17,456 bases of DNA from Coriobacteriaceae bacterium (lineage in GTDB: Bacteria; Actinomycetota; Coriobacteriia; Coriobacteriales; Coriobacteriaceae), in assembly GCA_902362275.1 (NCBI GenBank), contig CABIWB010000006.1, positions 1 to 17,456 of the forward strand, read 5' to 3'. Numbering within the stretch: position 1 is the stretch's first letter; each line of letters starts with the position of its first letter. Positions 8,257 through 15,546 of this stretch are shown one piece after another. Under the pieces are notes generated by a model. That model was not told the origin of the DNA and made no database searches. It was given only the letters and a program-made list of their open reading frames with translations. A program made the position numbers and the translations under genes.

Positions 8257-8909
8257 CTTGATACCTTTTTTTCAAGAATGCCCATAGCATCTATCAGGTA
8301 GCCAACGCCTTTCGCCTCAGTAAGTCTACCGACAAAACCAACCTTAATCACCTTAGAGGAAAGCGATTCAATTTCTGGAATTTTTTTAACTTTGCCGTCA
8401 AACCGAGGCACGCTATTCGGAATAAGAGTAATCCTGTCCTTTGGCAAACCGTAATAATCGATTAAATTATCTCGCACTCTTCCGCCGCATGCCGCTATGT
8501 ACATGCCATGGTAAAGAAAACGTGTCACCGCTTTACTGTCAGTAAATACATTATGTGCTGTCGCAACAGCACGCGTTGATTTAGGCAATAAAAGACGGCA
8601 ATACAATGCAGCCATTCTATGATGACAATGGACCAAATTAATGTTGTAAGCGGAAACAATGCGTTTTAACGTGTGCGCAACCCTTACAAACACTGCCAAG
8701 TTCTTTTCCGTGATATCAGGCACCTCGTAATGGGGAACACCAAGCGCATCTAGCTCAGATACTAATTCTCCTCCACAGGAAACAACTCCTAAAAATCCAA
8801 CCCTACCTTTTAGGGCTCTACAAAGTTCCAAAATGATTTTTTCAGTACCGCCCATAGCCATCGTACGGGTAAACATAAGAATGCGAATATCGCTTAACTT
8901 AGTGGCCAT
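8253..8909 (-). pseudogene. GT4 glycosyltransferase, N-terminal (acceptor) domain, ending at a slippery run
   Basis: This ORF of 218 codons encodes the first Rossmann domain of a family 4 transferase: RILMFTRTMAMGGTEKIILE with the glycine-rich acceptor loop, LVHCHHRMAA, ATAHNVF, and the linker VGFVGRLTEAKGVGYLIDAM. Only its last three residues (VSR) are off-frame. Without the C-terminal donor domain it should be inactive. The start ATG has AGGAG 10 nt upstream. The stop TGA comes three codons after an A7 run at 8270-8276, where the reading frame should move by -1. The gene lies between GT2 and the acetyltransferase, so a mannosyl- or related transferase role in the repeat unit is the inferred function. 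Confidence 0.82.
8269..8275 (-). other. Candidate -1 slippery heptamer (A-AAA-AAG) inside the GT4 gene
   Basis: The coding strand reads GAA-AAA-AAG in the zero frame, so the heptamer A-AAA-AAG is in exact register for tandem -1 slippage, as in Escherichia coli dnaX and several IS elements. Slippage would continue as GGT-ATC-AAG-GTG (GIKV), precisely the missing domain. The zero-frame TGA is four codons on. A small stem (TTGCC with GGCAA, 8-nt loop) begins about 13 nt downstream. The run could equally be an A8 that lost one base. Confidence 0.45.
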
Positions 8910-8915
8910 GTCGCA

Positions 8916-8975
8916 CTAGCTCCTGATCTCTCTAACAAGTCGTTTAACGAGTCTCCACGCATCCAAACCATTGCT
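8916..8975 (-). other. In-frame coding remnant after the GT2 stop (lost C-terminal tail)
   Basis: After the GT2 stop TGA the same frame stays open for 19 codons to a TAG at 8918-8916 and reads SNGLDAWRLVKRLVREIRS. This amphipathic, Arg/Lys-rich string is typical of the end of membrane-associated glycosyltransferases. The TAG is 6 nt before the GT4 ATG, the tight spacing seen elsewhere in the operon. The gap is therefore best read as former coding sequence cut off by a CGA-to-TGA type change. Confidence 0.55.
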
Positions 8976-10064
8976 TCACCGAACAACCCCTAGTTTTGCC
9001 CCCAATGCGACCGCATGCATGATGGGGAGGCCCCCAACAGTCTTAAGGGCAAAAAAAGGAATTGATCTGAATGCGAGAGGCGGAACAAAGTCTTCAATGC
9101 ACTTATAAACAGTGTCATTCCCTAAGTATTCACTAAGAATATTCGCACGCATTCTTGGTGCAATAGTACGATTTCGACCAAGTTCCAAGCAAAGCTGCAA
9201 AGCCGAAAGGACTTGCGTCCCCGCATAAAAGGGCCTAATGTCTAAATCTGTCTTACAAGCAATTGACTGCGCAAGCAAATTTTTTTCTTCCATAATCTTA
9301 AGTTTATTGCGCGCCATGAGAACAGGATCATTATTGCTCGTCCAATTGAGCGATCCTATACGAGCAGTTAGCCAGTAAAGACACTCATCCAAGAAGCCAA
9401 CACTTTTCTCAAATGAAAAATACGTATTTATAAATATCGTATCTTCCCCAAGATCAAGAGCCTCGTTAAATCGCATCCCATTATTTCGAACAACCCCAGT
9501 ATCCAGCATAATACGCCACAGAGCGGTATGTTCCTTGCCCTCTCTCAGTCCCCTATCACCTCGGACCCAATTACAAATATCTACATAGGAATGCCCGACA
9601 AATCGAGGCAAAAGCTCACATATGACCTCATCGCCACGGTATTCCATCTTGAGTTCATGGGGGAAAGGCGTGCCTTTGCCCGCATCAGTCTGATTAGAAA
9701 AACCATAAAGGACCGAGCTCACATCATGAGCACCAGCGAAGTTAAGACAGTTATGAACGAGCTCTGCGCTGAATTCATCATCAGAATCGAGAAAAAACAG
9801 TTTCTCGCCGCAAGCATGATCTATCCCAATGTTACGCGCCCTAGATACTCCACCATTCTCGACATGAATAACCTCAAAACGAGAATCTAGTTCCGCATAT
9901 CTACGAGCAATGTCAAGCGTACCATCAGTCGATCCATCATCGACTACCACAATTTGAATATCTCGTTCAGTCTGAGCGGCCGCGCAACTCAGAGCACGGC
10001 CAATATATGACTCAGTATTGTAAGCAGGAATTATGATGCTTGCTTTTGGGCGTTTCGAGGTCAT
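8976..10064 (-). CDS. Family 2 glycosyltransferase (first GT2), possibly truncated at its C-terminus
   Basis: This GT-A enzyme of 362 residues has SIIIPAYNTE (9-18), VVDDGSTDGT (40-49), GGVSRARNIG (71-80) and the metal-binding FLDSDD (91-96). It should add one sugar of the repeat unit at the membrane. I choose the ATG at 10064, because it overlaps the preceding stop as TGATG with GGGGG 4 nt upstream. The GTG at 10088 would add eight residues and lacks a better site. The C-terminal part (LAFRSIPFFALKTVGGLPIM) is hydrophobic. The stop TGA is followed by an in-frame basic tail of 19 codons, so the native protein may have been about 382 residues. Loss of the tail might spare catalysis but weaken membrane binding. 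Confidence 0.87.
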   Translation of the reverse strand: MTSKRPKASIIIPAYNTESYIGRALSCAAAQTERDIQIVVVDDGSTDGTLDIARRYAELDSRFEVIHVENGGVSRARNIGIDHACGEKLFFLDSDDEFSAELVHNCLNFAGAHDVSSVLYGFSNQTDAGKGTPFPHELKMEYRGDEVICELLPRFVGHSYVDICNWVRGDRGLREGKEHTALWRIMLDTGVVRNNGMRFNEALDLGEDTIFINTYFSFEKSVGFLDECLYWLTARIGSLNWTSNNDPVLMARNKLKIMEEKNLLAQSIACKTDLDIRPFYAGTQVLSALQLCLELGRNRTIAPRMRANILSEYLGNDTVYKCIEDFVPPLAFRSIPFFALKTVGGLPIMHAVALGAKLGVVR

Positions 10065-10816
10065 CAAGCCCCCTTTTCCTTTCGGCACATTGCAAGGAAG
10101 TGCCAGCTGTCGATGAAATAACGCCTAAACAGTCGTTTCGGCTCCCTGAGGAAGCGATAAAACCATTCAAGGCTATGGTCCTGCATCCATTTCGGAGCCC
10201 TATCGACGTTTCCTGCACAGAAATCAACTGCAGCGCCAACGTTAAACACAAACGGGACTCCAAACTCCCCGAGATGACGATTTACAAGAAGCCCACTCTT
10301 AGGTTCGCCAAGGCAGAGGAAGAGAATATCGGCATGCATGCCAGCGACCTTCGAAAGGAGCATTTGTAGCTTTTCTGCGTCTTTCTCAAATCCATATTCG
10401 GGAGAAATGGAGCCCTTAAAAATCAATCCTGGGTATTGAGCCGACAAAGCGGCAGCGGCTTTCTCCGGGACTCCAGGCATCCCGCCAACGATGGCGCAGC
10501 TATATCCCTTGTTGGCAGCAAACTCACAAATGCGGGGCATAAGATCCGATCCCGACAGCTTTTCGACGCAGTCAACGCCCCTCTTACGTGCGATTTTCAT
10601 AAGAGGGGCGCTATCCATAAGGATAAGATCCGCGCCTTCCAGGGCATCACGGAACTCTGGATCTTTGTCCGCCCTGATAAGGATGTCGAGATTCAACGAC
10701 ATCATGTAGCCTGGGGTACGATTTGAGACATGCTCAACGAGGACTTCGCATACCTGGTCAAACGTCACGTTGTCGAAGAAGCTCGAGAGGAGCCGTTCTC
10801 TGTTATATCCGGGCAT
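10064..10816 (-). CDS. WecG/TagA/CpsF family (GT26) glycosyltransferase
   Basis: This 250-residue protein belongs to the family that adds the second sugar to undecaprenyl-diphosphate-linked sugars, such as ManNAc in TagA and ManNAcA in WecG. Recognisable parts are MMSLNLDILIRADKDPEF (38-55), ADLILMDSAPLMKIARKRG (62-80) with D68 at the position of the catalytic Asp of TagA, KLSGSDLMPRICEFA (86-100), and VGGMPGVPEKAA. LGEPKSG, GAAVDFCAG and a C-terminal basic segment with PKWMQDHSLEWFYRFLREPK, which in this family holds the membrane-binding appendage, complete it. GGGAG lies 7 nt before the ATG, 11 bp after manC. It probably acts right after the phosphoglycosyl transferase. The exact sugar is not determined. 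Confidence 0.9.
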   Translation of the reverse strand: MPGYNRERLLSSFFDNVTFDQVCEVLVEHVSNRTPGYMMSLNLDILIRADKDPEFRDALEGADLILMDSAPLMKIARKRGVDCVEKLSGSDLMPRICEFAANKGYSCAIVGGMPGVPEKAAAALSAQYPGLIFKGSISPEYGFEKDAEKLQMLLSKVAGMHADILFLCLGEPKSGLLVNRHLGEFGVPFVFNVGAAVDFCAGNVDRAPKWMQDHSLEWFYRFLREPKRLFRRYFIDSWHFLAMCRKEKGA

Positions 10817-10827
10817 CGCTTTGCTCC

Positions 10828-12180
10828 CTATTCATTCCAAAACAAGCCAATTCGATCGATGTCCTCTTTAACGAGTATTTCGCCGTGCTGGACCTCGATC
10901 ACATGAAGATCGCCGACGACCGCCCGCGCCGAATGAGGCGTTCCTGAAGGAATCTGCACGACGGAGCCGGCGCAAACCTGCTGGACCAGTCCATCCAGCA
11001 CGACCTCGCCGGTACCTGAGATAACCGTCCAGACCTCCCCGCGATGCGTGTGGCGCTGGTAGTCGAGCTGGCAACCCTCGCGGATGATGAGCTCCTTCGT
11101 GAGCGCCTTCGCCCCGTCGGGGAAGACGCAGCTGTCGATGACGCGGTACTCGCCCCAGGAGCGCTGCTCGTACATTGGGCGGCTCTCGGCGACGGCGTTG
11201 ACCTCAGCCTTGATGTTCGCAGACGCCTCCTTGCCGGAGACGAGGATGCCGTCGGGAGTCGCCACCACGACGGAGTCCGAGATACCCGCGACGACCATCG
11301 GGAAACCGGTCTCATTGATCACGTGGACGTTCTCGCACGTTTTTGAATCGACAACGACGCGGCCGGAGGTGAACTCGGCCATCTCGTCGGTCAGCGTATT
11401 CCAGGTGCCCAGGTCCTTCCACTCGCCCGCGTAGGAGACCGCGCCGATGGAAGACGCCCTCTCCACGACCTCATAGTCGAAGGAGTTCTTGGGCAGCTCG
11501 GAATAGCGCGAGCGGAACTCCTCGAAAGTCCCGCACTCCAGGTACTTGGCGGTGAGGCCGGTGAGCCAACCGAGCCTGAATGCGAACACGCCGCAGTTCC
11601 AGAGGGCCCCCTGGGAGATGAGTTCCCGTGCGGTCCCCTCGTCGGGCTTCTCGGTGAAGCGCTCGACCCTGCGGGGCCAGGCCTCCCCCGCCGCGGGCAC
11701 GATGTAGCCGTACTTACCGCTGGGGTAGGTGGGCTCCACGCCCATGAGGACCAGCTCGGCGAAATCGGACTGGACGGCCTCGTCGAGCTTCACGACGCTG
11801 TCGTAGTAGGCCTGGTCGGCATAGCTGTCGATGGGCATGACGATGACGGTATCGCCCTCGCCGGCGCCCCGCTCGAGCGCAAGGTTCGCGCAGGCGAGCA
11901 TGATCGCCGGGGCGGTGTCGCGGCGCTCGGGCTCGAGCACCAGCGAGTAGTCGCCCTCAACCTGGCGGCGTATGGACTCCTCCTGGCTCGCGCAGGTGGC
12001 GATGGTGATGTCGATGTCGGCGTCGACGGATCCGATCTGGTCGAAGACGCGCTGGACCATGGAGACGTGGTTGCCATCCGCGTCGCGCAGGACCTTGAGG
12101 AACTGCTTGGAGCGGGTGCTGTTGGAGAGCGGCCACAGTCGTGTGCCAGAGCCGCCGGAGAGCAGGACGAGGTGGATCAT
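10828..12180 (-). CDS. manC: Mannose-1-phosphate guanylyltransferase with C-terminal mannose-6-phosphate isomerase-type cupin
   Basis: This 450-residue enzyme makes GDP-mannose from mannose-1-phosphate and GTP. The nucleotidyltransferase domain shows LLSGGSGTRLWPLSNSTRSK (6-25), EPERRDTAPA (83-92), MPIDSYAD (115-122), FTEKP (175-179) and WKDLGTWNTL. The C-terminal domain is the type II phosphomannose isomerase cupin, with YQRHTHRGEVW (374-384) and PSGTPHSARA. The frame extends far upstream, but that part is only the shadow of the mutase gene. The ATG at 12180 overlaps the mutase stop as TAATG and gives the family's exact N-terminus. With the upstream mutase it supplies GDP-mannose (or a derivative) for the repeat unit. 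Whether the isomerase activity is retained cannot be told. Confidence 0.93.
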   Translation of the reverse strand: MIHLVLLSGGSGTRLWPLSNSTRSKQFLKVLRDADGNHVSMVQRVFDQIGSVDADIDITIATCASQEESIRRQVEGDYSLVLEPERRDTAPAIMLACANLALERGAGEGDTVIVMPIDSYADQAYYDSVVKLDEAVQSDFAELVLMGVEPTYPSGKYGYIVPAAGEAWPRRVERFTEKPDEGTARELISQGALWNCGVFAFRLGWLTGLTAKYLECGTFEEFRSRYSELPKNSFDYEVVERASSIGAVSYAGEWKDLGTWNTLTDEMAEFTSGRVVVDSKTCENVHVINETGFPMVVAGISDSVVVATPDGILVSGKEASANIKAEVNAVAESRPMYEQRSWGEYRVIDSCVFPDGAKALTKELIIREGCQLDYQRHTHRGEVWTVISGTGEVVLDGLVQQVCAGSVVQIPSGTPHSARAVVGDLHVIEVQHGEILVKEDIDRIGLFWNE

Positions 12181-13919
12181 TATCGGGTCCCTCCCAGGAT
12201 CGACTCGGCGTCCGCGACCAGCGCGGAGAGTTTGTTCTCGGACTCTGCACGGTCGGAGCCCCTTGCGAACACGTAGGCCTTCGCCTTGGGCTCGGTGCCG
12301 CTGGGTCGGAACAGGACTCGAGATCCGTCGGCGAGCCTGAACTCTAGGACGTCGGCCTCGGGAAGGCACTGGGGCTCATCGGTCGGGTTCACGGCGGGCA
12401 TGGGCGCGCCCTGGGCGTAGTCGATGCGCTCCGCGACTCCCATGCCGCCGATATGCTCAGGGGTATGCTCTCGGAGACCGGACATCATCGCCGCCATGTC
12501 GGACGCGCCCTCGGGTCCCTCGTAGGCATGTCCGAGCAGCGCGCTCGACCAATAGCCGTATTCCCTGTAGAGGCGCTCCATGGCCTCGTAGAGGTCCAGC
12601 CCCCTCGTCTTCCAATGGGCGGCGAGCTCGCAGATGAGCATGGAGGCGACCACAGCGTCCTTGTCGCGAACGGACGTGCCGGCGAGGTAGCCATAGGACT
12701 CCTCGAAGCCCATGAGGAAATCGCCCTCGCGGCCCTCCGACTCCAGCACGCCGACCTGCTCGCCGATGAACTTGAACCCGGTGAGCGTGCGGCGTAGCTC
12801 GAGGCCGCGCGTGCGAGCGATATCGTCTGCCATGGGCGCGGACACGATGGTGGTGCAGGCGACCTCGCGGGACATGTCGGCACCGGACCCGCTTGCCTTG
12901 GAGGCGAGGAAATCGAGCAGGAGAAGGCCCACCTCGTTGCCGGTGAGCAGCCTGTATTCCCCGGCATGCGGGACCGCGATACCCACTCTGTCGGTGTCCG
13001 GGTCGGTCGCCAGCAGCAGGTCGGGCTTGACCCTGTCGCAGTACTCGAGCCCGAGTTTCAGCGCCTCGCGCACCTCGGGGTTGGGGTACGGGCAGGTCGG
13101 GAAGTCGCCGTCGCGCACGCACTGCTCCTCGACGGTCACGACCTCGGCGACGCCGATCCCCTCGAGCACTCGGGACACGCACTCCAGGCCGACGCCGTGG
13201 AGCGGGGTGTAGACGATGCGGAGCGCCGAGCAGTCCTCGCCCGTGGAGACCTCGAGTGTCTCCTCTATGTAACGGTCAAGAACCCTCTCGGGAACCAACT
13301 GCACCAGTCCCTCTTCCAGGGCCCTATCGAACGCCATCGCTTTTACGCCATCGAAGTAGTCGACGGGATCGATGGCCGCCTGGATGGCCTCTGCCGCCTC
13401 GACGGTGATCTGGCAGCCGTCAGAGCCGTAGACCTTGTAGCCGTTGTACGCGGCGGGGTTGTGTGACGCGGTGATGTTGACGCCGGCCGAGCAGCCCAGC
13501 TCGCGGACAGCGAAACTCAACGCGGGCGTGGGCTCGACGCGCTCGAACAGATAAGACTTAATTCCGTTGCCGGCGAGTACCTCAGCGACACGTCGCACGA
13601 ACTCCTCGGACCCATGACGCGTATCGCGGCAAAGTGCGACAGTCGGGTTCTCAAAGGCGCTATTCAGGTAATCCGCGAGTCCTTGCGTAGCCTTGCCGAC
13701 GGTATAGACGTTCAGACGGTTGGGGCCGAGACCAAGCTTGCCACGCAAGCCGCCAGTGCCAAACTCAAGATTACGAAAAAACGAATCTGCCTTTCCAGAC
13801 TCATCCAGTGCAAGGAGCTCAGCCCTATCGGTGCCTGTCATGCAAGACAACCATTTTTTAAAAGTAAACTCTACCTGATTAGCTATCAATTCAATTCTTC
13901 CTGAATCTTTGGAGTGCAT
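12180..13919 (-). CDS. Phosphohexomutase (phosphoglucomutase/phosphomannomutase, alpha-D-phosphohexomutase superfamily)
   Basis: This 579-residue mutase interconverts hexose 6- and 1-phosphates. It shows FGTGGLRGKLGLGPNRLN, the phosphoserine loop TASHNP (about 150-155), the Mg-binding DPDTDR (about 306-311), the sugar-binding FEESYGYLAG, and the phosphate-binding FRPSGTEPKAKAY near the end. The size and layout match the long PgcA/PGM2-like branch. I use the ATG at 13919, two bases after the sugar-transferase stop, rather than the TTG at 13928. No good ribosome site is visible, so translational coupling is likely. Next to manC its likely job is mannose-6-P to mannose-1-P, but glucose-phosphate activity is common in this branch. 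Confidence 0.92.
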   Translation of the reverse strand: MHSKDSGRIELIANQVEFTFKKWLSCMTGTDRAELLALDESGKADSFFRNLEFGTGGLRGKLGLGPNRLNVYTVGKATQGLADYLNSAFENPTVALCRDTRHGSEEFVRRVAEVLAGNGIKSYLFERVEPTPALSFAVRELGCSAGVNITASHNPAAYNGYKVYGSDGCQITVEAAEAIQAAIDPVDYFDGVKAMAFDRALEEGLVQLVPERVLDRYIEETLEVSTGEDCSALRIVYTPLHGVGLECVSRVLEGIGVAEVVTVEEQCVRDGDFPTCPYPNPEVREALKLGLEYCDRVKPDLLLATDPDTDRVGIAVPHAGEYRLLTGNEVGLLLLDFLASKASGSGADMSREVACTTIVSAPMADDIARTRGLELRRTLTGFKFIGEQVGVLESEGREGDFLMGFEESYGYLAGTSVRDKDAVVASMLICELAAHWKTRGLDLYEAMERLYREYGYWSSALLGHAYEGPEGASDMAAMMSGLREHTPEHIGGMGVAERIDYAQGAPMPAVNPTDEPQCLPEADVLEFRLADGSRVLFRPSGTEPKAKAYVFARGSDRAESENKLSALVADAESILGGTR

Positions 13920-13921
13920 AA

Positions 13922-14671
13922 TTAGCAAGCACCGCCACCGGTAAAGACCTCAACGACCGTGAGGAGAACGATCTTTAAATCGGTGACTACGCCGCGCTTG
14001 GCGATGTACTCAAGGTCGCGGCGAACCATGCCGTCGAAGTCGGTATCGTTGCGGTCGGTCACCTGCCACCAGCCGGTGATGCCAGGCTTCACGGCCAGTC
14101 GCTGCAGGTCGTGCTCGGTGTACTCGGCCACCTCGTTAGGCAGCGGCGGGCGCGGTCCCACGACGGACATCTGGCCCAGGAACACGTTCAGGAACTGCGG
14201 GAACTCGTCGATGGAGTGCTTGCGGATGAACTTGCCGATCCTGGTGACGCGCGGGTCCTCCTTCATCTTGAACATGGCGCCGGCGATCTCGTTCTGCTCC
14301 TTGAGGTCGGCGAGGCGCTCGTCGGCGTCCTTGTACATGGAGCGAAACTTCCACATGCGGAAGGTGGACAGCCTGCCGTCGGGGCGGGTCTGGCCCACGC
14401 GGATCTGGCTGTAGAACGGGTTGCCCTCGCTCTCCAGGCGGATGGCGGCGGCCAACACCAGACCGGGGATCGCGATGAGGACGAGCACAACACCGCTGAA
14501 AACGATATCAAACGTGCGCTTTATGGCCCGGTAGGCCAGGCGCGAGTTGTCCCAGTCCATGATGGATTGCATGGCCTTGTAACGGCCGACGCCCTCGCGC
14601 CGGTCCATGGCCTGAGAAATCAGTGCTGCACCCGCTGGCGCATTATTCTCTGTTACTTCTTTTTCAGCCAC
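13922..14671 (-). CDS. Initiating phosphoglycosyl transferase (bacterial sugar transferase, monotopic PGT)
   Basis: This 249-residue enzyme transfers a sugar-1-phosphate from a nucleotide sugar to undecaprenyl phosphate, the first step of the repeat unit. One hydrophobic hairpin segment (about 52-80, preceded by AIKRTFDIV) is followed by the catalytic domain: IRVGQTRPDGR, FRMWKFRSM, KHSIDEFPQFLNVFLGQMSV with the Asp-Glu pair at D155-E156, VGPRPPLPNEV, and KPGITGWWQV. It lacks the N-terminal multi-helix and CoA-like domains of WcaJ/CpsE, so it is the short PglC-like form with a charged N-terminal extension. The start is a GTG at 14671 with no strong ribosome site nearby. It is the first enzyme gene after loaP, separated by an 81-bp leader. 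The sugar (Gal, Glc or another) is not readable. Confidence 0.92.
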   Translation of the reverse strand: MAEKEVTENNAPAGAALISQAMDRREGVGRYKAMQSIMDWDNSRLAYRAIKRTFDIVFSGVVLVLIAIPGLVLAAAIRLESEGNPFYSQIRVGQTRPDGRLSTFRMWKFRSMYKDADERLADLKEQNEIAGAMFKMKEDPRVTRIGKFIRKHSIDEFPQFLNVFLGQMSVVGPRPPLPNEVAEYTEHDLQRLAVKPGITGWWQVTDRNDTDFDGMVRRDLEYIAKRGVVTDLKIVLLTVVEVFTGGGAC

Positions 14672-14685
14672 AATAAAACATACGT

Positions 14686-14706
14686 TCCTGTCCCCAGGAC
14701 CCCCCC
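14686..14706 (-). promoter_or_regulatory. G7 tract and GNRA-loop hairpin in the leader downstream of loaP
   Basis: The coding strand carries seven G's (14706-14700) followed at once by TCCTG-GGGA-CAGGA, a 5-bp stem closed by a GGGA (GNRA-type) tetraloop, 15 nt before the GTG of the phosphoglycosyl transferase. NusG-family LoaP proteins are known to act through an RNA hairpin in the leader of their target operon, so this is a candidate recognition element. It could instead hide or expose the weak ribosome site. Confidence 0.35.
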
Positions 14707-14752
14707 ATCTATGAACTCAAAATTTGAATTAACTGCTGGTGCAACGTCTCCC

Positions 14753-15343
14753 TCACGTTTTGCTGGGAACGTCAAGCGGTAGCAGCTCCCTAAATGTGGA
14801 GTCACCCTCGCCCACGTCTACCAGGCACCAGCGTTTATGACGGTCGATTTTCTTTACGCGGGCCTCTTGCCCCACCAAGGGACCTTGCTCTATATGCAAC
14901 ACGCCGTCTTCTATGCGGGCGACGCTGTTGCGCACCACGCCGTCGTCGTCCAGCACGCTGCGATACCAGTCCTGCGCGTCGTCCGGCATGGGCATGTACG
15001 CCCGCTCCCTACTGCCGGCGATGCGACAGCCAAAGCTCAACTGGGCCAAAGCCCTATCGAGTGCGGCGGCATCGTGCGTGGCGACGAAGAAGTATTCTTT
15101 GTACATAGGTTTGGTTTGGAGCGACCAGGCACCATCCCGCTTAAACCAGAACTCCTTTTGCATTACAAAAGCGTCATGCATAAGGTTGTGCGGGATAATG
15201 CGGCGGACCTTTTCGCAGGTCTCGCGCTCTTTTCCGTTGGGGGTGTGGACCAGATACCAGCGGACGCGACCGTGTTGGCTGTTGGTGGTGACGCCATTAA
15301 AAGCGCCCGGCAGCTGCTCTTGGCGCCGTGCCGTCTGTTCCAT
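14753..15343 (-). CDS. loaP: LoaP/RfaH-like NusG-family processive antiterminator
   Basis: This 196-residue NusG paralogue has a NusG N-terminal domain beginning at RWYLVHTPNGKERETCEKV (residues 28-46) and a C-terminal KOW motif in GPLVGQEARVKKIDRHKRWC. It is predicted to ride on RNA polymerase and suppress termination across the long, partly AT-rich polysaccharide operon that follows. LoaP proteins of Firmicutes and Actinomycetota typically sit at the head of such operons. I prefer the ATG at 15343, with GAGGGGG 7 nt upstream, over the GTG at 15376, which has no ribosome site. A 6-bp hairpin just upstream of the ribosome site might allow self-regulation. It may be the regular Coriobacteriia EPS-locus version rather than strictly LoaP. 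Confidence 0.85.
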   Translation of the reverse strand: MEQTARRQEQLPGAFNGVTTNSQHGRVRWYLVHTPNGKERETCEKVRRIIPHNLMHDAFVMQKEFWFKRDGAWSLQTKPMYKEYFFVATHDAAALDRALAQLSFGCRIAGSRERAYMPMPDDAQDWYRSVLDDDGVVRNSVARIEDGVLHIEQGPLVGQEARVKKIDRHKRWCLVDVGEGDSTFRELLPLDVPSKT

Positions 15344-15364
15344 GTTCTCGCCCCCTCTTTTGGC

Positions 15365-15381
15365 TTTGCGATGCACGCAAA
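15365..15381 (-). promoter_or_regulatory. Hairpin in the 5' leader of loaP
   Basis: TTTGCG-TGCAT-CGCAAA forms a perfect 6-bp stem with a 5-nt loop, ending about 8 nt before the GAGGGGG ribosome site of loaP. Its position suggests a role in antiterminator binding or in control of loaP translation. A stem of this size can also occur by chance. Confidence 0.35.
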
Positions 15382-15434
15382 TGCAGGGGCGTTTAGAACA
15401 GGCTTCTCGCTCGCAGCTAGGCGCAGTCGCAAAA

Positions 15435-15446
15435 GTACAGGTTTTT
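15435..15446 (+). repeat. Left copy of a 12-bp inverted repeat flanking the promoter region
   Basis: GTACAGGTTTTT is repeated exactly, in inverted orientation, at 15545-15556. The two copies are 98 bp apart, and the segment between them holds the promoter-like elements upstream of loaP. Both copies also abut an A-run on the outside (AAAA-GTACAGG and AAAAAGGTACAGG). Confidence 0.8.
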
Positions 15447-15517
15447 ATAGAGGGGTATGGAGATGCACCTACTGGCAGTACATTTTGCGTAATCTGGGCA
15501 AACGCTAATTAATTGCT

Positions 15518-15546
15518 CGTATAATGTAGTCAGTCGAAAGATGCAA
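15518..15546 (-). promoter_or_regulatory. Candidate minus-strand promoter of the polysaccharide operon
   Basis: TTGCAT (15546-15541), a 17-bp spacer and TATACG (15523-15518) form a moderate sigma-70-type promoter pointing to loaP, with an expected start near 15511 and a leader of about 170 nt. Its -35 element overlaps the right inverted-repeat copy. The -10 is only four of six to consensus. Confidence 0.4.
15520..15525 (+). promoter_or_regulatory. Perfect TATAAT -10 hexamer pointing away from the operon
   Basis: A consensus -10 (TATAAT) lies on the plus strand within the inverted-repeat-bounded segment. No good -35 is found at 16 to 18 bp (GGCAAA at 17). Read as is, it would fire toward the terminators after thrS. 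If the segment were inverted it would fire toward loaP. Confidence 0.3.

Noticed and set aside
7819..8909. Reading the two GT4 halves as two independent genes
   Set aside because: Neither half is a complete GT-B enzyme, and the -1 frame joins them without gap or overlap into a normal-length transferase.
8909..8969. Small ORF (MVWMRGDSLNDLL...) in the gap between GT2 and GT4
   Set aside because: No ribosome site and no likeness. Another frame of the same bases reads as the in-frame continuation of GT2 with a typical C-terminal tail.
12181..12369. 63-residue N-terminal extension of ManC
   Set aside because: It lies wholly inside the mutase gene in another frame and has an Arg-rich composition. 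The ATG at 12180 gives the exact family N-terminus and a TAATG overlap.
11790..13182. Long Arg/Ser/Ala-rich frames on both strands over manC and the mutase gene
   Set aside because: These are GC-rich shadow frames. The manC and mutase frames carry all family motifs, and the shadows have low-complexity composition.
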